Source: Bimastos eiseni
Taxonomy: Eukaryota > Annelida > Clitellata > Crassiclitellata > Lumbricidae
Length of the DNA: 64,000 bases
Direction: 5' to 3'
Assembly: GCA_959347315.1 (NCBI GenBank)
Contig: OY365814.1
Span: 34,887,629 to 34,951,628, forward strand
This document shows, piece after piece, positions 39,532-49,864 of the stretch. The position numbers and the translations under genes are program-made. Each line of letters opens with the position of its first letter. Within the stretch, counting starts at the first letter, position 1. The notes beneath the pieces are model-generated. The model saw only the letters and a list, made by a program, of their open reading frames with translations, was not told the DNA's origin and ran no database searches.

Positions 39532-41346
39532 GAATAATAATAATAATAATAATAACATCTATGAAATTCGGGAGATTCACGATACAATCGCAAGAAAGTT
39601 CGCAACAGGGCGATCCCTTGGGACCTCTCCTTTTCTGCCTACCGATACAGCCGATCCTTAACCACCTGCTTTCACCACTGGCCTTTGGATACCTCGACGA
39701 CCTCACCTTGGGCGGAGATCCTAAGGTGGTGGAGGCGGATGTTAACTCGATTGAAGAGGGATGTCTGCAACTTGGCCTCGCGCTCAACCGCAAAAATGCG
39801 AACTCATATCTTCCGACGCCCATATCAACGACGTTAGTCAAAGCTTCCTAGGTCAGTTCGCCCGAGTCAACGCATCATCGGCCATGCTCCTAGGGGCTCC
39901 GCTCTCCCCGACGGATGCCCTGCTTTCAGCCCTCGACACTTGTGTGGCAGACCTTAGAATTGCCCTCGACAGGTTGCAACTAATCGCTAGACAAGACGCT
40001 CTACTGATCCTTAGACATTCGATTGGCTCGCCTAAACTCATGCATTTATTGAGATGCACCCCTTGCCACGACCACCCGCGTCTATGGGCTAACGACGATC
40101 TGCTGCGAGGATGGATCGAGCGAATCTTCAACATTTCGATGACCGATGACCAATGGGGTCAGGCCACTCTCCCAATCAGAATGGGAGGACTGGGAATTAG
40201 GAGGGCGTCCTCGCTGGCACTTCCCGCCTCTTTGGCTTCAGCCGCGGGCACTCTCCAGATACAGTCCCTCATCTTAGAATCAGTAGCGGTGAAATCGGAC
40301 TCGGCATGCGACTCGGCGATGTCTACCTGGCTTCAACTTACCGAAGCCTCTGCCCCGACGACGCCAGGCCATAAACAAGCCCACTTTGACAGACCGCTGT
40401 TAAACGCGGTTCTGTCTGCACTAGAAGAAAAGCTACAGGATCCCTACGACCAGGCGAGACTAAGGGCCTTGCAGTCACCACACGCCTCGGACTGGCTATA
40501 CGCTCTCCCGCTCGTTTCTCGCGATCTCAGACTGGAGGACGATACCGTGAGGGTGGCGGTCGGCCTACGATTAGGGGTGGCCATCTGCGAGTCGCACACC
40601 TGCGCATGCGGCGCCTTCGTCTCTGCCAGAGGCGCACATGGCCTGTCCTGTTCATTGGGTTTTGGCCGTCAAGCAAGACACTGTAATATCAACGACCTTA
40701 TCCATCCCAGCCTCAACAGAGCCGGTAATCCAGCGGTCAAGGAACCGTCAGGTCTTTCTCGATTAGATGGAAAGAGACCGGATGGGCCAGACCCTGATAC
40801 CGTGGAGTGGGGGGGTGGGCCTTACTTTGGGACGCGACGGTGGTGGACACAGTGGCCGCTTCTTATATCCCCGAGACAGCTTCCACAGCCGGAGGAGCGG
40901 CGGAGATAGCAGCCACAAGGAAACACACAAAATATTCTGAGCTAGAGAAGAAATACACTTTTGTTCCAATCGCTATAGAAACCTTCGGTCCCCTCAATAG
41001 TGAGGGCCTCGCCTTTCTGTCTGAGACTGGACGCCGACTTTCGACAACTACCGGTGACACCCGAGAGACAAACTTCCTTTTCCAGAATTTGTCGGCATTG
41101 ATCCAACGTTTCAATGCGGTTGCTTTTCAGGGCACCATGTCAAGATTACAATCCACTGACAAGAGGCGACCCAGATGGCCTGACGACAGATCCATTGGCA
41201 ATGCCAATGATGAATAACACTATATGTGACATAATAATAATAATAATTCATAAATTAGTTATTAAAAATAATAACAATAACAATAATAATAATAATAATA
41301 ATATATGTGAAACATATATTATAATAATAATAATAATAATAGCAAA

Positions 41347-41392
<46 letters not shown>

Positions 41393-42582
41393 TTCGTTTA
41401 ATTTCAAACTGACAAACGACACATATGATTAAAAGCACAGAATGAACGAACGGTAACAAGTTATTACAGAAGTCGAATTTAACCGTCGGCAGCCATGCAA
41501 GACACCATTACGTTATACATCTCATTTTAACAAACACCGCCGTCTTGTGAAAGAAGGACTAGTCAACCTTACGGGTATCGAACTTGGTTCCTCAGCTCAA
41601 GTATGTTCACTAAACCTCTACGGCTCCGGAGAAACGATGGAAGAAAAGAAAGAGAGATGGGAGGAGGGAATGATGGAAACAGTCCAGCATAGATGAAAGG
41701 ACGGACGGATAAAGGACGGATGGACGAATGACGGATCCAGAATGGATGGATGAATTGACAGCAGTTGAGTTGATATAGGGATCTGTGGGTCACCGTGGGT
41801 GACGGAATGAGCTCAGGATTCGATGCATGGTCACATTGTATTTTATATATTAATTTATATAGCGCCGTTATCAGCGTTCAGTAGCTCTCCCAGTACGAAA
41901 GCCCAGAGAGTAATGATGCAGGAAGAGAGGTAGAAAGAACGTGATAGCTTGTAGGTATGTGGGAAGGGAATTATTACACAGGGCCAAATGAATGGTGGCA
42001 AAAGATCTAGTTTGGGCCAGTGACACGGTGACACCCAGTGTGGTCCTAACTCGCGGTTTACAATAATAGGGAACAAGCGAGCCTTGGGGAGGCCTATGAA
42101 AAGAATAGGCCTATTGCCAATAGGTCTATGGTCAATTCTATAACAGACAATGCATGAACTATTGGAATCAAGGTAGATATGAGACAGACCTGCGCTGTTA
42201 CATACCCGCTGGTTGCCTTTTGAAGCTCTTCCTTAGGAATCTCATATTCCTCGCGCTCTTTAACACGATCGCATCTACAACGGTCTTCGTCTTCCTTTCC
42301 TTCCTTCTCCTCCACCTCCTCTTTTTCCTCTCCTTCCTTCTCCTCTTCCTCTTCTTCTCCTCCTAGAGCATCCTCAACTAGTTCCACTTTCTCACTACCT
42401 CCTCCTCCTCCGTTCTCTTTCTCTGACGCATTTGTTCTTCTCTCCATCTGGTCATACTCCTGTCCATCCATAACGACCTTAACCTTGACCTCTGTCTTCT
42501 CAATCACCTTTCCGCCTCCTCCTCTTTTCTCTCCTTTTCGAACGTTATCCGAATCTTGGCCAGAATAACTTTCGCTGACCAT
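31272..42582 (-). CDS. LRRC74: LRRC74-like leucine-rich repeat protein
   Basis: Exons in transcript order (plus coordinates): 42206-42582, 39296-39357, 36562-36761, 36169-36276, 35314-35407, 34827-34876, 34500-34581, 33944-34029, 32828-33022, 31987-32079, 31272-31397. They total 1473 nt, 490 aa, close to vertebrate LRRC74A. All junctions are GT-AG and in phase. The first 140 residues are Glu/Lys/Gly-rich and low in complexity. The family segment [18 protein letters not shown] follows, then ribonuclease-inhibitor-type LRRs, about one per exon ([85 protein letters not shown]). The C-terminus has GFDELYEKI. LRRs are protein-binding scaffolds; the molecular role of LRRC74 proteins is not known to me. 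A retrotransposon, a mariner relic and several arrays lie in its introns. The short exon 2 rests mainly on phase and acidic composition. Confidence 0.87.
31600..31817. repeat. (CTCCTCCTCTTC)n polypyrimidine array, LRRC74 intron 10
   Basis: 12-bp units CTCCTCCTCTTC in near-perfect register with one TCTTCC slip. The strand is purely pyrimidine for about 200 bp and largely mirror-symmetric, which favours triplex (H-DNA) formation. Confidence 0.93.
32455..32635 (-). mobile_element. SINE family A copy, tail lost
   Basis: Reverse orientation. Body strings GGCAGCCATACAAGGCGACC and CGCCGCCTAGCGAATG, then CAGCTCTGCAGTGGC, ending in a tRNA-like head (on minus, GTGGTAGTAGTGTAATGG). In LRRC74 intron 9. 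Confidence 0.75.
32642..32745. repeat. (TG)n microsatellite
   Basis: About 100 bp of TG with one TATATATA interruption, in LRRC74 intron 9. Confidence 0.97.
33063..33312. repeat. Degenerate TGGGTGGA/TGGTTGGG array
   Basis: G/T/A-rich imprecise short tandem repeats in LRRC74 intron 8. The His/Pro-rich reverse-strand open frames are repeat shadows. Confidence 0.8.
33517..33912. repeat. (ATG)n/(GTG)n compound trinucleotide array
   Basis: Alternating blocks of GAT and GGT triplets over about 400 bp. It begins about 30 bases intronward of the exon 8 donor of the minus-strand LRRC74 gene. Poly-His, poly-Val and similar translations are not genes. Confidence 0.96.
34035..34332. repeat. (CA)n and (TTA)n(TAA)n arrays
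   Basis: (CA)n at 34037-34091 abuts the acceptor of LRRC74 exon 8. At 34246-34332 a (TTA)n run turns into (TAA)n, forming a long perfect inverted repeat able to extrude as a hairpin. Confidence 0.92.
36400..36515. repeat. (CTGTCT)n-like pyrimidine microsatellite
   Basis: Impure TCTGTCTG / TGTGTCTG repeats in LRRC74 intron 3. Confidence 0.8.
37041..37272. repeat. (TATATG)n microsatellite next to a mariner terminus
   Basis: TA-rich repeats with regular TATG interruptions. Its right end abuts the inverted terminus of the Tc1/mariner relic, consistent with TA-targeted insertion into the array. Confidence 0.93.
37273..37904 (-). mobile_element. Tc1/mariner relic, internally deleted, LRRC74 intron 2
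   Basis: Inverted termini: CACGGTGAACGG then AAGCGAACCTCTAG on the left, and CTAGAGGTTCGCTTTTATTC then CGTTCATCGTG on the right, with TA at both borders. The minus-strand frame at 37476-37658 encodes [12 protein letters not shown], like the C-terminal end of mariner-type transposases. The catalytic DDE core is absent at this size. Part of the termini occurs in reverse order, as expected for a DNA transposon. Confidence 0.75.
38690..38990 (+). pseudogene. LINE (CR1/L2-like) 3' fragment, copy 2
   Basis: Contains [20 protein letters not shown] followed by LFPK and FETYLLSG, typical of the reverse transcriptase C-terminus. It ends AGGGCGCCATAAATATTTTTG with a (TGAA)n tail. 5' truncated with no intact frame. 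It serves as the reference for reading the interrupted copy at 52320-53385. Confidence 0.78.
39165..39235 (+). repeat. Best-preserved hairpin of the GCGCTATATAAA family
   Basis: Arms AGCGCCTCT (39173-39181) and AGAGGCGCT (39196-39204) pair perfectly around a 14-base loop. ATATAAATTG and a (ATTG)n tail follow. It resembles the 3' end of a retroposon and ends about 60 bases from LRRC74 exon 2. Confidence 0.7.
39479..39557. repeat. (AAT)n microsatellite, 5' border of the retrotransposon
   Basis: About 78 bp of AAT with one G interruption. Retrotransposon coding sequence begins directly after it. Confidence 0.95.
39558..41217 (+). pseudogene. 5'-truncated RLE-type non-LTR retrotransposon, broken by two frameshifts
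   Basis: Frame 1 (39561 to about 39795) holds reverse transcriptase motifs B ([11 protein letters not shown]) and C ([11 protein letters not shown]). Frame 2 (about 39795-40800) holds the thumb region and, near 40590-40650, a CxC-H-C zinc-knuckle-like cluster (CACGAF...GAHGLSC). RLDGKRPDG follows, then frame 3 (about 40807-41217) with [10 protein letters not shown]. Zinc knuckle plus (R)PD...D arrangement fits the restriction-like endonuclease C-terminus of R2/R4/NeSL-type elements. Both frameshifts fall at homopolymers (A run near 39792, G run near 40808). The 5' half is missing. It lies in LRRC74 intron 1 on the opposite strand. Clade assignment is inference. Confidence 0.8.
41227..41395. 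repeat. (AAT)n/(TAA)n tracts after the retrotransposon
   Basis: Several AAT blocks broken by short unique strings. The last block (about 41345-41390) is best read as the tail of the adjacent reverse SINE A. The first (41230-41248) follows the retrotransposon stop directly. Confidence 0.85.
41345..41635 (-). mobile_element. SINE family A, near full-length
   Basis: Reverse orientation. (AAT)n tail, GTTTAATTTCAAACTGACAA, AACCGTCGGCAGCCATGCAA, CATTACGTTATACATCTCAT, CGCCGTCTTGTGAAAG, then the tRNA-like head with a B-box-like TTCGATACCC (on minus) and an A-box-like segment near 41620. Confidence 0.8.
41845..41895 (-). repeat. GCGCTATATAAA hairpin motif, reverse copy
   Basis: AATTTATATAGCGCCGTT followed by a weak GTAGCTCT arm. 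In LRRC74 intron 1. Confidence 0.45.
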
Positions 42583-42845
42583 TTATTCCTAATCATATTG
42601 ACAAAAATGAGATGTCCGCTGATAGGTTTCCATAGTTACCAGAGTCCATAATGGTCAACGTATCCATAAAAACCATTCGATAACAAACAAATTACGTCGA
42701 CAATTCTGCTTAAATACGTTTATTCGAGATTTTTTATCCATAATTACGTCACTGTAGTATGACGTCATCAAACAACTCGGATTGCTTATAGGAAATTTGT
42801 TATCAATGAAGGTACCATGCATAAAAGTCATGTTCATTATATTCG

Positions 42846-43328
42846 TAGGACTGTCGCGAGTACCAGAGCATTTGCGAGTACTCGACTCCAAAAGTTTTTC
42901 GATTAATTTTTGTGTGTGTGCTGGAGTACTCGCATGCTTCCACTTCCGGTCGGAAAATTGAAATTTCGGTTCCAGCTTTCCAATTACTGACATCATGATA
43001 GGATGACATATCATATTTTATTCTTAGGCAGTCTGTTGGCTGCCAGGCGGCTTTCTGTAGCCTATATTTTATTTTTGCTGTGTAACAAAAAACTTCAAAA
43101 AAATTCTGTTTCATTGGTTGTTCAGTAGCTTGTTAGTTGTTATATTTGAGATTTAACTCCAGAGCTTTAGTTAAAACCTATGCTATGATCTACTTAGTCT
43201 ATCCATGGTCTATAATGGAAGCCATACAGCTTGTGTTAAGCACTTCCGGTGTTAACGAGTACTCGAGTACTCGCTAAGCTACTCGACCGAATATTCGACT
43301 CCAAAACTACTCGTTAGAGGCAGCCCTA
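42846..43328. mobile_element. hAT-like MITE family 3
   Basis: Left end TAGGACTGTCGCGAGTA and right end, read inverted, TAGGGCTGCCTCTAACGAGTAG. Next to both ends lie GAGTACTCG and GACTCCAAAA strings in inverted order. The ends begin like hAT termini. No target duplication was recognised. Confidence 0.6.
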
Positions 43329-43540
43329 TACATAATTATTGTCCTAACATGGCGGATACTTTCTATAGCGACTTCTCTGTACTTCACAAAGGCGTTGGTA
43401 AGCTGATTAGAAGTATAAGAAAAGGATGTCGTTCTTAATTTTCTTTGCACATTCTGGTCGCGTGAAATGTAGGAATAACAAAGACCTACGCATAATAGAC
43501 ATTCATTTAGTTTTGACTCAACATGTCAGCCTTTTCTATT

Positions 43541-43596
43541 ATGATACAAAGATCCTTGATTATATATATATATATATATATAGTCAATGATCTTTG

Positions 43597-43602
<6 letters not shown>
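43541..43602. repeat. Perfect-looking hairpin around a (TA)n loop
   Basis: ATGATACAAAGATCCTTGAT (43541-43560) and GTCAATGATCTTTGCATCAT (43583-43602) are inverted copies with few mismatches, and the 20-bp TA run between them extends the stem. Another (TA)n run follows to 43634. Could extrude as a cruciform or fold as an RNA hairpin; no function is evident. Confidence 0.8.
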
Positions 43603-43636
<34 letters not shown>

Positions 43637-43892
43637 CCCTTACTTAAAAATTACCTCTTCCAATCTGCCTTGTGGTTCGTAATGGTTGCCTGGCTTCAAT
43701 GTGAACTTCGGACCTTTTTACAAGCAGGTCATCCTCAAATAACAGTTGCATTGTATTGCATTAATATCGTATTGTATTACTATTGTATTGTATTCTTCAA
43801 TCGTTGATTTAAATCTCAACAGTCTACATTCACCTGTAACTGTTCGTTCTGTGTCTGCAGTCATTCTGCGGTTTGTCATTTTAAAATTATTA

Positions 43893-44219
<327 letters not shown>

Positions 44220-45502
44220 TTTGGTTGTGTCGTTACTCTCTCATCTTATGTCTTATCTTTTCAAATAGCTCGCTAACGATGAGCTGCCTTTCTCACTTAG
44301 TGAACTAATCACCAAGATGTTGACCTGATTATAATTATAGCTTGGTTTTTATGTTCTTTTATATTAGACACCATCTAGTGACTGCTATGATTAGTAGTGA
44401 TAATATTGTCAAATGAGCTCTGAATTCCTTCCCTTGTAAATACTTCATCACACGAGGTCGCTTGTCATTCGATCATTATCTAGGTTGAATCTCGTCGATT
44501 GTCGTTGATACGATGAGGCGATGGTAGAATCTTGATAGCACAAGACAGGTTTGATTAAAAAATGTATTGATATGATTTTCATGTTGACGCGCTATTCAGT
44601 CTATTCGTCCATTTGGGTTTTATGTTCAATTAGGTGTTAATTCCAATCAGAAAGACAAGATCATAATATTTCATTGAGAACTCTTATAGTAAGCCATCCC
44701 TCTGACCTCCCCGGATTTGACCTGGCACCGGCATAAGCAGAGCAGCTATTGCCTATTAGAGTAGGGGTATGATCAGGGTTAGAGTCAGGGTTAGGATTTG
44801 TGTAGGGTTAGTGCAGGTTATGATTAGTGTTGAGTTATGGTTTTACAAAATCCCTAGTTTCACACATTGCCTGTAACACATACATGTAACCTTTGTATGT
44901 CACACTCATAGTATTCATCCCTAATACGAGACCTATCACTGTATTTTATTACGAGTATTTGGTGTATTTGTAGACCTGTGCTTGCGTAAGTCTATGTGCT
45001 AGAGGCTACAACTAAAATTTAATGTTACAAAACGATGTCCTGTTTTGGTTCCAAATTAACTTCTAGCAAAATTGTCATAATTCGTTAGAGTGTAGTTGTC
45101 AAGACATCCGCGGAGAATCTGCTGTTTATCTTTTGAGGTTGTTGGGCGAACAATTCTTATCATCATAAATGTCATAAAAAATAATTTAATCTCCATTCTA
45201 CATAGGTCTAAACGATGCGGAGTTGCGACTTAATAGAATACGACGACAGACTAAATTAAGTAGTTTCTAGCGATTATTTAGTAAAGAAGTGTCTAAAAGA
45301 AAGTCGACGAAGCTCAAGTCAGTGATTAAATCTAAGTATTTGACGAACGAATTAGATACAAAACTCCGATGAAAAACAGTCATTTTTCCTATGACACAGA
45401 ATCGCTACTGACGTTTAAGTCTAAGCTAAGTTTAAGTAAATAAACAATTATAACAATTATAAATAACTATTGTAGAATATGAATTATTATAGATCTACCA
45501 AC

Positions 45503-45921
45503 CAATGTTTCCTCTAATTTTTTCGAGATCGTGTGCGCAAGAAATTTTACGTGTGCAACATTTATGAATGGTTCATATTTTTGTGCGCAGGTCTGAGCTA
45601 AATGCGATGATAGTTAAATTAAGAACATATAATATCTAAAGAATATAGTGATTATCTAGTTAACCTAAGAAAAGTCCCTTAATTGTCTAAGATAAAGATA
45701 GAGGCGCATCAGCCAGTGAACCACTTGTTCTGGAGTAAGGTCCAAGGTCCAAGGTCCAAGGTCCAAGGTAGGCCGTTGCCTACTAGGAGACTCGGTTTAC
45801 GTTGGTTCATAACAGAAATCGAGACTAATCATTTTTGCAACAACAAAACATTTGTGTGCGCATGCTCCATGACCCTTGCGCGCGCGCCCGTGCACATGCG
45901 CACAGCTTAGAGGGAACACTG
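45503..45921. mobile_element. hAT MITE family 2 with perfect 8-bp target duplication
   Basis: Ends CAATGTTTCCTCTAA (left) and TTAGAGGGAACACTG (right) are inverted repeats. The 8-bp CTACCAAC occurs on both sides (45495-45502 and 45922-45929), the hAT hallmark. Inside are GTGTGCGCA-rich subterminal motifs and a short GGTCCAA tandem repeat (45739-45769). No transposase, so non-autonomous. Confidence 0.9.
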
Positions 45922-46249
45922 CTACCAACTATAGCAAATGGCAGAAGAAAAATTCAGTATTTCATAATGGTTATCAATGTAAGCAATATAACGTACGTGT
46001 AACACATAGCTACAGACTGAGGGGCGGACATACAGACAGATAGACAGCCAGACAGACATGGCGCCCAGACACCCTCATAAACTCAGATGAGAGCGTATTA
46101 TCCTGGGGACATAGAGAGGGGAAGTTCCGATGGGGGCTGTGTTAATGAGGTTGTTCGAAGGGGTTGTGCGCAGCAGTTACTTCGAAGAGTTTAGTTACGA
46201 CATTCAAGTCTCCATGAGTATTTAAAGTTGGTACAGGAGGACTTGAATC

Positions 46250-47812
46250 TCAAAAGTGAGTTATTTCCGTTTTTTCGCGCTGAGAAAGATTTTGTTGCGA
46301 AGAGGTTTTGATGTTACGTGAACGATACGCAAGGAAGAGGTCATAGGTCAACTCGATGAGCTCAGCGGCAAAGAGAACGGTGACCCCGAGCCATAGATTG
46401 AGAGCTCCTCCGATGTTCGACATGAGAGTCTCCCAGGTCGTCGCTGCACTGTCCTCTTGCATGTGAACGATCTCCGAATCGAAATAGACGTTCAGTTGAA
46501 GAAAGTTCTTCTCGATGAGACCCGTCGTCTCGAGGGAGTTCAATACCTCCTCGGTTGACAGATTCCCAGCCGTGTAGTCTCTGAGGAACTCTCCGTATAT
46601 GTCGAACCGGTTTCCGTAGATGTTCGGGTTTGTTAGGATGTACTTCTGGTAGAAGGGCAGCTGCCTCGGTTTGTGTGGCCACTGGATTTGACTGGCCGTC
46701 CAGTCGTAGCTAGTCTCGGCGCAAGAGATACGACAGTCGCAGATGTTGTTGTGTGGGAAAGTGTAGTTATCGCAGATGGCCTTCTGGAGTATTTTGTCTG
46801 GTTCTGAGTAGTAAGTGGCGTTGGCCTCCGTCAGATTGCTGCAGAACGAGTGACCTGCTCGGTCGAGGTCAACCTGGGACAACGCTTCGTAGTTGACGAG
46901 GCAACCGCAGATGTCGATGTACTGGCGCTGGCGACAGAGACTGAGGCAGACGCTGGCTGTGTAAACGTTGATCCTTCGCGATGTGAGGTATCGCTGGCTG
47001 GTGCAGTTCCCGTACGGAGTATCAAGGCGAGTGATGTTCGTCTGGTCGAGTTTGATGGTTGCCTCGACGCCTGGAGAAATGCTGATGCCCTTCTGGAGGA
47101 AGGGCTGGGTGTCCTTGGCGTGGACGATCAGCCGGACGCCCGCCGTCATCGACTGACCGAGGAAAACCTGGAAGATCTCCAGCGGAGTCGGTGGAAAATT
47201 GTGGATGTAGAAGATGGCGACGAGGCCTTTGATGTTCTCGCTTTTCGGCTGAAACGTGTAGCACTTGTAATACTGCGGATGCCACGTAACGAGTATTGTA
47301 TCCTGACAAGGAACCTGGTTATCCGCGTTCCAGTCCCAAGTGTACCAGTTACAAGTGGTCACGAAAGTGTCCGTCGACGGGTCATACCTTCTCGGGTCGA
47401 ACGCAGGATTGTTGGCGATGTAGGACCGTTTTGAGAGAAGCTCCTCGAGGAAATCACTGTCCACCTTCACGGAGATGTTGTGCGCTATCAGCAGAGCCTC
47501 GACCCATGCTACATAGTCCTGGTAGGTCTCCGCGAAGTTCTCGAAGCTGTCGTAGGGATTGAGATTGCAGACGGTGACCTCCGGAAAATTTGGTTTGGTC
47601 TGGCGCTCGAATGAATTGCGAATGACGGCGCAGCTATAGTATCTGACGAGAACGGTGGTCGACTGAAAGACGAGCATCACGAGACAGACGATCATCGCCA
47701 AAACCCAGAGCAGACTTATCGTTGCGTTCGTCGACTTCACAGCTCGCGGTATTCCTTTGATCGAGGTCGACTCACAGAACTTGCGTAACTCAGACTTCAC
47801 AGGGTCATCCAT
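46250..47812 (-). CDS. DEG/ENaC family sodium channel subunit, intronless
   Basis: A single uninterrupted frame of 520 aa from ATG at 47812; an in-frame GTG seven codons upstream is not used as the start. Family features in order: short cytoplasmic N-terminus with KGIPRA where the family normally has HG; membrane segment 1 (about 32-54); FPEVTVCNLNPY after it; a large Cys-rich extracellular domain with CLSLCRQRQYIDICGC and CDCRISC followed by WTASQIQWP; membrane segment 2 (about 468-492) with GGALNLWLGVTVLF; a 24-residue tail. DEG/ENaC channels are trimeric, amiloride-sensitive and cation-selective, gated by peptides, protons or force depending on the member. The pore triplet reads GVT where many members have G-S/A-S. 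Size is normal for the family. All neighbours have many introns, which suggests a retroposed origin. Subfamily and ligand cannot be told from sequence. Confidence 0.93.
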   Translation of the reverse strand: MDDPVKSELRKFCESTSIKGIPRAVKSTNATISLLWVLAMIVCLVMLVFQSTTVLVRYYSCAVIRNSFERQTKPNFPEVTVCNLNPYDSFENFAETYQDYVAWVEALLIAHNISVKVDSDFLEELLSKRSYIANNPAFDPRRYDPSTDTFVTTCNWYTWDWNADNQVPCQDTILVTWHPQYYKCYTFQPKSENIKGLVAIFYIHNFPPTPLEIFQVFLGQSMTAGVRLIVHAKDTQPFLQKGISISPGVEATIKLDQTNITRLDTPYGNCTSQRYLTSRRINVYTASVCLSLCRQRQYIDICGCLVNYEALSQVDLDRAGHSFCSNLTEANATYYSEPDKILQKAICDNYTFPHNNICDCRISCAETSYDWTASQIQWPHKPRQLPFYQKYILTNPNIYGNRFDIYGEFLRDYTAGNLSTEEVLNSLETTGLIEKNFLQLNVYFDSEIVHMQEDSAATTWETLMSNIGGALNLWLGVTVLFAAELIELTYDLFLAYRSRNIKTSSQQNLSQREKTEITHF

Positions 47813-48529
47813 AATCGTAGCCGTAGACTCCACACTACCACCAAAGCGCTACTCTATAGCCAAGCGAAGGGCACACGTTTATTCACGGGCGCTAACACCG
47901 GTTTGAGAATAGCCATATGTACAGAGCACATGTTGATGTTTACCTCTACACTGTGGTTGAATCAGAGCCATGACATTGACCCAGTCATCCGTGGTCAATA
48001 GAATCGTCAAACAGGTGTCCTGTCCGTAACATCGATTGGCCCAGCTCTAGACGATTCTAATAAAGAAGTGATCGATCAGGGATGACGTCAGGTTTGATCA
48101 TCAACTCCAGCTGACCTGTAAGGTCTATCGAACCAGCGAGAGACAATGGCTCTGACAGACAATCGCTGCCAGCTCCGCCAATCGCCGCATGAATCAATCG
48201 CTAGCACGTTTTCTCTTCTCAATCAAAGCGCAATGAATGACTCGCTTGGATCAGCGGACGGTCCAGATGAAACCGTGTCCATAGCATTACACACGCACAT
48301 GCGCGCACGGCGATATTAGCCTACCTCGAACCGTTGAATAAATATAATCTGGGTTGTGAGGAACTACACCGTATCGTGATCATCATATCAGCATATGATT
48401 TCGACGGTCATGAAAGCGTTGCATGTTTTCGAGAGTCTCAGATGACGTGTACTTCCTGTTGATTCTGTCACAGGCATATCAAAGTCCCTCCCCACAACCA
48501 CCATACTCCCTCAAAGTCCCCCATTTCAA

Positions 48530-48800
48530 ATCCAGGGGGGCCGTAGACTGATGGTGAGCACACTGTGGCGCAGAGCTGAGGAACTGCGTTTGAGAATTGT
48601 ATCTCCCGTAAGGTTGACTAGTCCTTCTTTCGCTAGGCGTTTGTTGAAATAGGATGTATGGCACAATAGGCGCCTTGCATGGCTGTCGACGGTTAAATTT
48701 TACTCCTGTAATACCTTATCATCATTCGTTAATACTATGTTTGTAATCATACGGCGGTTTGTCAGTTTGAGATTAAACGGAAATTATTGTTATTAGTCTA
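48530..48800 (+). mobile_element. SINE family A, near full-length, forward
   Basis: tRNA-like head GGGCCGTAGACTGATGGTGA with an A-box-like segment and a degenerate B box (GCGTTTGAGAATTG). Body: CTTTCGCTAGGCG, GGCGCCTTGCATGGCTGTCG, ACGGTTAAATTTTACTCC, CGGCGGTTTGTCAGTTTGAG. Tail ATTATTGTTATTAG. This copy defines the family's orientation. Confidence 0.85.
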
Positions 48801-49864
48801 TGTTAATAGTCCTCCTCTCGTACATAATGACACAATTTACGAATAATGTAAAAGCAATACGAGCTTTTGTGAGTCAAACAGACGTCTAATGTTGTCCTTA
48901 TACTAGGTTGCGCAATGTAGTTCAGGTGAATATTGTTCAGTTAACTGGGAGAATTCACCAATCCGAAGTCCCGATGGAACGCATCATTATAAGAGTAGGG
49001 CATTGTGAACTAGTGGCGGCATCTGCTGAGTAAACCGACCTAACGACGCTTTCCTTTGGTTTCTTGTACTCGAGACAAGGATTAAAGCGACACGCGCCCT
49101 CAAGAGTCCTGTTATTAATGGTCATTAATCCTGCACGAACTGACGCACTGACCTATCGAGTGGTCATCGTTGGTCGTTCTAATGGCACCTTCTGCTCGTG
49201 TATAATAGGAAACGACGACGACGACGACGACGACGACGACGTGTGATTCGGTTGACATAGCAACGCATCTCGTGTGAATTCGATCAGCTGGGCAGACAAA
49301 GGATGGGAAGGAAAAGTATGATGACGATGACGACGACAACGACGACAATTACGATGACGACGATGATGATACATATGACGGTTATGGCTATAATAATTTT
49401 CTGTGGGTGGCGTCGCCAGAGTCAACCCAAGAGCAGAGACAGGTATACTTATAATGACACGATGTCAAAATGTAATACCAGTTTATGATGATATTCCGTT
49501 GAGGCTTATTAACAAGTGTTGTGACGGTATCTTTATCGAAGTAAGGAGTTCTATAGAGGCATTGTTAAAAAGAGTATTACAATACATCTGTTTTCAGAAT
49601 CCCATGGAGCGACTTGTATAAATACAGGCAAGACAGCATTACATGTACCTCTTGAACTACTCCTGAAGAGTTTCTACTTGTGACCTAACCTTTTTCTGAA
49701 AAGGATCCTTTTAAAACATATCAAGAACTGTTACCAGTTAACGAAGATATTCTGTTGAGGCTTTCTTATTAACAAGTGTTGTGCCTGTATCTTTATCCCA
49801 GTAATTAGTGCATTTCTATCACCTTGTCACCTTTTGCTTACAGTTAGTTGAACTCTAGCGACCA

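Noticed and set aside
42655..43114. Minus-strand frames of about 100-120 codons
   Set aside because: They overlap the hAT-like MITE and show no recognisable protein features.
44768..44835. Interstitial telomere-like sequence
   Set aside because: Only four or five imperfect AGGGTTAG strings with irregular spacing; too weak for a telomeric relic.
46850..47434. 194-codon plus-strand frame
   Set aside because: Antisense shadow of the DEG/ENaC coding region.
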